Source: Marinilabiliales bacterium (GTDB lineage: Bacteria; Bacteroidota; Bacteroidia; Bacteroidales; UBA12077). From it: a stretch of 8,084 nt of DNA. Both the position numbers and the translations under genes were made by a program. Of this stretch, positions 5,326 to 8,084 are shown in pieces; position 1 is the first letter of the stretch; the number at the start of each line of letters is the position of its first letter. The DNA lies in contig PKTC01000080.1 in the NCBI GenBank assembly GCA_002869305.1, forward strand, positions 1 through 8,084, read 5' to 3'. The notes beneath the pieces were generated by a model. It was not told where the DNA came from, searched no databases, and saw nothing but the letters and a program-made list of their open reading frames with translations.

Positions 5326-5391
5326 ATGAATCATATAAAAGCAATATGATTTTTTTCTGTTGCATTTCTTTTCTTAGTAAGCTGCAACAAC
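5326..5391 (+). other. Interrupted signal-peptide coding segment of wtpA (in-frame TGA at 5347-5349)
   Basis: Reading in the wtpA frame from the ATG at 5326 gives MNHIKAI, then TGA, then FFSVAFLFLVSCNN running straight into Met1 of the wtpA open frame at 5392. Apart from the stop this is a textbook lipoprotein signal peptide: a basic n-region, a hydrophobic core and an LVSC lipobox. After the TGA no ATG, GTG or TTG occurs in frame until 5392. TGA is used as a genuine stop by the ModE-like gene and Trp is encoded by TGG throughout, so recoding is unlikely. A point mutation (for example from TGG or TTA) or a sequencing/assembly error is the simplest reading. Confidence 0.8.
5329..5351. repeat. 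Perfect inverted repeat AATCATAT-N7-ATATGATT at the start of wtpA
   Basis: The 8-base arms lie at 5329-5336 and 5344-5351 with a 7-base spacer. The repeat begins directly after the presumed original ATG and its right arm contains the in-frame TGA. It could be a protein-binding site or a weak mRNA hairpin controlling initiation. It does not match the CGnTATGTA-N6-TGCATAT operators. Confidence 0.4.
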
Positions 5392-6291
5392 ATGAATCAA
5401 AAGGAAAACAACAAGCTAATCATCTTTCATGCCGGAAGTTTATCTGTGCCCTTAAAGCAAATGAAAGATGAATTTACAAAAGTCAATCCTGATATTGAAA
5501 TTCTATTGGAATCAGCGGGCAGTGTAAAATGTGCACGTAAAATTACTGATCTAAATAAAGAATGTGATATAATGGCATCAGCTGATTACACCATTATTGA
5601 TGAAATGCTTATTCCGGATTATACCGGTTGGAATATTAAATTTGCCAGTAATGAAATGGCGATTGTTTACCATGACGAATCAAGGTATTCAGAAGAAATC
5701 AATGCTCAGAATTGGCATGAAATTTTGTTGAAAGACGATGTAATTTATGGAAGGGCCGACCCCAATTCAGATCCTTGCGGATACAGAGCAGTTTTAACAT
5801 CCCAATTAGCTGAGAAATATTATAACAAAGAAGGTTTCGCTAAGCAAATAATTTCAAAAAACCAGGAATATATTCGTCCAAAGGAAGTTGATTTATTGGC
5901 ATTGTTAGAGTCAAATACGATTGATTATTTGTTCTTATACAGATCCGTTGCACAACAGCATGGACTTAAATATGTCATTCTTCCTGACTCCATTAATTTA
6001 AAAAATTCTGAACTAAGAGATTTCTATAAATCTGCCAGTATTGACATTGTTGGAAAAGAGCCTGGAACTACCATTACCAAAATAGGGCAACCTATGGTTT
6101 ATGGAATTACCGTACTAGAAAATGCTCCAAATAAAGAATTAGCTCTAAAGTTTGTTGATTTTATTTTATCAAAAAACGGTGGATCAAAAATTATGGAAGA
6201 AAATGGCCAGCCATCTATGGTTCCAGCTTATTCAGAAACATTTAATGCAATTCCACAGCAATTAAAACTTTACGCAAAACCTATTAATTAA
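5392..6291 (+). CDS. wtpA: Tungstate/molybdate ABC transporter substrate-binding protein (WtpA-like), export signal disrupted
   Basis: The open frame encodes 299 residues of a class II periplasmic binding protein of the archaeal-type WtpA/ModA family. Such proteins capture tungstate or molybdate and hand it to the WtpB permease. Family hallmarks are FHAGSLSVP (12-20), LLESAGSVK (38-46), DIMASADYTIIDEM (59-72), SNEMAIVYHDESRY (86-99), DPNSDPCGYR (123-132) and GQPMVYGIT (232-240), with a typical GQPSMVPA near the C-terminus. The serines of the first motifs and the acidic residue of the DPCGY loop correspond to oxyanion-contacting regions in the family. As it stands the protein begins after its own lipobox cysteine, because a TGA interrupts the signal peptide encoded from 5326. 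The mature domain itself is intact and complete. The beta-barrel gene follows after 8 bp and wtpB after that, clearly one operon. Tungstate preference over molybdate is inferred from the WtpA-type sequence. Confidence 0.9.
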   Translation: MNQKENNKLIIFHAGSLSVPLKQMKDEFTKVNPDIEILLESAGSVKCARKITDLNKECDIMASADYTIIDEMLIPDYTGWNIKFASNEMAIVYHDESRYSEEINAQNWHEILLKDDVIYGRADPNSDPCGYRAVLTSQLAEKYYNKEGFAKQIISKNQEYIRPKEVDLLALLESNTIDYLFLYRSVAQQHGLKYVILPDSINLKNSELRDFYKSASIDIVGKEPGTTITKIGQPMVYGITVLENAPNKELALKFVDFILSKNGGSKIMEENGQPSMVPAYSETFNAIPQQLKLYAKPIN

Positions 6292-6299
6292 ATCAGAAA

Positions 6300-7544
6300 A
6301 TGAAAAAGTTTTTTGTATCTGTTCTATTTATTACAACGATCATATCAGCACAAGCACAATTAAAAATTGATGGTCAATACCGTCCAAGATTTGAGTTTAG
6401 AGACGGTTATAAAGCATTTAATACGGAAAATAACGATCCAGCCTATTTTGTTACACAGCGAACAAGGCTTAATCTTAATCATAAATATAACACTGTAACA
6501 TCCAGAATATCAATCCAGGATTACCGCATTTGGGGCGAATATAAGTTAAAATCTGATGACCCGGGAGTAAGTGTATTTGAAGCATACTTCAAACTACAAC
6601 TTAACGATTTCTGGGCAGTAAGCGCAGGACGACAATCGTTTAATATTGATAACAAAAGGTTGTTCTCTGCAGCAAACTGGAACCAGGTAAGTTCTTCTCA
6701 TGATGGGGTTACAATGGATTATAAAAAAGAATCCCTTAATTTTAAAATGCTAACAGCTTTTAACCAGTCTAAGGTATCTAATTTTGGTACTGATTACTCT
6801 GATCAAATAAGTAATTACAAATTCTTAAATGCAATATGGATTGAGAAGAAGGTTCAAAATTTAACGTTGGCAAATATTACAATTACCGATGGTTATCAGA
6901 AGGAGGGTACGAAAAGCACAGAATATTACCGGATGACAACAGGGGTCGTGGCCAAATACAATAAAACAGCCAGTAATATTGAAGCACGAGGATTTTATCA
7001 GTTTGGTAAAAACATGAAAGGGCAAGATGTGAGTTCATATTTTCTCAACTTAATATATGGATATGATCTTACAGAAAAATTCAATATCATAGCTGGAATC
7101 GAATACATGTCAGGTAATGACCTTAGCGATAGTTTAAATCTAGATGATAATGCCTTTGATATTTTGTATGGAACTAAACATGCATATAATGGAATTATGG
7201 ATTATTTTAGTACGCCTAACACCACTGCAAATGCAGGTTTAGTAGATGCTTATGTGAAATTTAATTTTTCTAAACTGAAAAATTGGAATTTATCGGCTCG
7301 TTATCATTATTTTGCACTGGCTAACAATTATTTGTATAATGGAGAAGAACAAGATAAATTTTTAGCAAACGAAATTGATCTCATTGCAAAATACAAGATG
7401 AATGATATCATAGATATGGAGTTTGGTTACGCAACACTATTAGGAAGCAAAACATTAGAATATATTAAAGGTGTTGAGCCAGAAGGAATGCAGCATTATT
7501 TTTATGCCATGATAACAGTGAAACCAACCTTCTTTAAAAATTAA
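6300..7544 (+). CDS. Outer-membrane beta-barrel porin-like protein (alginate-export-type fold)
   Basis: This 414-residue protein has a clean Sec signal peptide (MKKFFVSVLFITTIISAQAQ, cleavage likely after AQA at 19). The mature chain starts LKIDGQYRPRFEFRDGYKAF, then QRTRLNLNHKY and alternating amphipathic strands rich in aromatic residues, ending FYAMITVKPTFF. This is the pattern of the alginate-export/OprD-like beta-barrel group that forms outer-membrane channels. It sits between wtpA and wtpB with gaps of 8 and 2 bp, so it is co-translated with the transporter. The context suggests a dedicated outer-membrane pore for tungstate or molybdate rather than a polysaccharide exporter. No TonB box or plug domain is seen, so passive diffusion is more likely than energised uptake. 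The fold call is good; the substrate is inferred from the operon. Confidence 0.8.
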   Translation: MKKFFVSVLFITTIISAQAQLKIDGQYRPRFEFRDGYKAFNTENNDPAYFVTQRTRLNLNHKYNTVTSRISIQDYRIWGEYKLKSDDPGVSVFEAYFKLQLNDFWAVSAGRQSFNIDNKRLFSAANWNQVSSSHDGVTMDYKKESLNFKMLTAFNQSKVSNFGTDYSDQISNYKFLNAIWIEKKVQNLTLANITITDGYQKEGTKSTEYYRMTTGVVAKYNKTASNIEARGFYQFGKNMKGQDVSSYFLNLIYGYDLTEKFNIIAGIEYMSGNDLSDSLNLDDNAFDILYGTKHAYNGIMDYFSTPNTTANAGLVDAYVKFNFSKLKNWNLSARYHYFALANNYLYNGEEQDKFLANEIDLIAKYKMNDIIDMEFGYATLLGSKTLEYIKGVEPEGMQHYFYAMITVKPTFFKN

Positions 7545-7546
7545 AG

Positions 7547-8084
7547 ATGAGTAGCCGGAGTACGCCCATATTATTTATATTCCTTGGCGGGCTGATATTA
7601 CTATTTGTAATAGCTCCACTAACCAGTATGTTTTTTGCAACAAGCTCGAACCAGATATTTGAGACAATTCAAGATCAGGAGGTTATTAGTAGCATATGGC
7701 TAACTCTTCGGGTTTCATTTTTGGCTACCCTTTTCTTCGCAATTGGTGCGATACCCCTTTCGTACTATCTTGCGCGGTCGAATTTTAAATTAAAAAAACT
7801 AATTAACGGTATAATCGATATTCCCATTGTTATTCCTCATTCGGCAGCAGGTATAGCTATACTTGGGTTTATATCAAGAGATTCTGTTCTAGGAAAGATG
7901 GCTTCCTCTGTTGGTTTAAACTTTGTGGGACATCCAGTTGGAATTGCTCTGGCCATGGCTTTTGTGAGCATTCCCTTCCTGATTAATGCTGCTCGCGATG
8001 GTTTTGAAAATGTCCCTGTAAAACTTGAAAAAACAGCCTTAAATTTGGGAGCATCACCCATAAGTGTTTTCTTTACAATATCTC
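7547..8084 (+). CDS. wtpB: Tungstate/molybdate ABC transporter permease WtpB-like (partial; C-terminus off the right edge)
   Basis: The first 179 codons are present. Membrane segments are evident at about residues 8-30, 53-76, 92-110 and 130-147. The family signature IIDIPIVIPHSAAGIAILGF spans 89-108. The cytoplasmic EAA loop that contacts the ATPase is ARDGFENVPVKLEKTALNLG followed by AS (149-170). This arrangement is that of ModB/WtpB inner-membrane permeases, which form a homodimeric channel for the oxyanion delivered by WtpA. Roughly the last quarter of the protein is missing, and the ATPase subunit gene (wtpC-like) is expected beyond the edge. The start lies 2 bp after the stop of the beta-barrel gene, implying translational coupling. 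No frameshift is visible. Confidence 0.92.
   Translation, partial: MSSRSTPILFIFLGGLILLFVIAPLTSMFFATSSNQIFETIQDQEVISSIWLTLRVSFLATLFFAIGAIPLSYYLARSNFKLKKLINGIIDIPIVIPHSAAGIAILGFISRDSVLGKMASSVGLNFVGHPVGIALAMAFVSIPFLINAARDGFENVPVKLEKTALNLGASPISVFFTIS

Noticed and set aside
5347..5349. TGA as a sense codon under an alternative genetic code.
   Set aside because: The ModE-like gene ends in TGA within an ATGA overlap, and no other gene here has an internal TGA; tryptophan is TGG throughout.
5347..5388. TGA at 5347 read as selenocysteine, supported by a downstream hairpin GTTGCA (5359-5364) / TGCAAC (5383-5388).
   Set aside because: The residue would lie in the hydrophobic core of a signal peptide, where selenocysteine has no role. 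The 6-bp stem with an 18-base loop lacks recognisable bacterial SECIS features.
5185..5391. Fourth ModE-like operator before wtpA.
   Set aside because: Only an isolated CATATC half-site near 5254 is present; the matching left half is absent, so the uptake operon has no visible copy.

Overview
The window is AT-rich and reads as a piece of a Bacteroidota chromosome, probably a marine or sediment member of the Marinilabiliales (Marinifilum/Labilibaculum-like). That placement is an inference. It rests on promoter -7 elements of the TAnnTTTG type, very weak Shine-Dalgarno signals, a surface-type lipoprotein with an acidic stretch after its cysteine, the Bacteroidota-type P5C dehydrogenase, and GC-rich palindromic repeats in otherwise AT-rich spacers.

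Layout. Minus strand, left end: a partial gene for a TiaS N-terminal-like protein (1-165) overlaps by ATGA with a single-domain ModE-like regulator (162-539). ppnP, a small cupin-like nucleoside phosphorylase, follows at 683-964. Plus strand: pruA (P5C dehydrogenase, 1135-2763) and an ALDH7-family semialdehyde dehydrogenase (2870-4426) lie in tandem, separated by an 85-bp palindromic repeat and closed by a strong terminator. Next come an uncharacterised lipoprotein (4615-5184) with its own terminator, and then a tungstate/molybdate uptake operon: wtpA (5392-6291), an outer-membrane beta-barrel channel (6300-7544) and wtpB (7547 to beyond the right edge).

Two observations stand out. First, three 24-bp near-palindromes of the form CGnTATGTA-N6-TGCATATnn, identical at 18 of 24 positions, lie in front of the ModE-like gene, in front of pruA and in front of the lipoprotein gene. 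In the last two the site sits on the predicted -7 element. They look like operators of the ModE-like protein and would define a local oxyanion regulon that unexpectedly includes two NAD(P)-dependent aldehyde dehydrogenases. Second, the lipoprotein signal peptide of wtpA is present in frame upstream of the first usable start, but a TGA stop interrupts it. As written, the metal-binding protein would be made without an export signal.

Taken together (inference), the window looks like a tungsten/molybdenum homeostasis locus. A regulator controls itself, a lipoprotein and a pair of metal-independent aldehyde-oxidising enzymes next to a dedicated uptake system that has its own outer-membrane pore. 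No RNA gene, CRISPR array or transposase was seen. No spacer exceeds about 210 bases.
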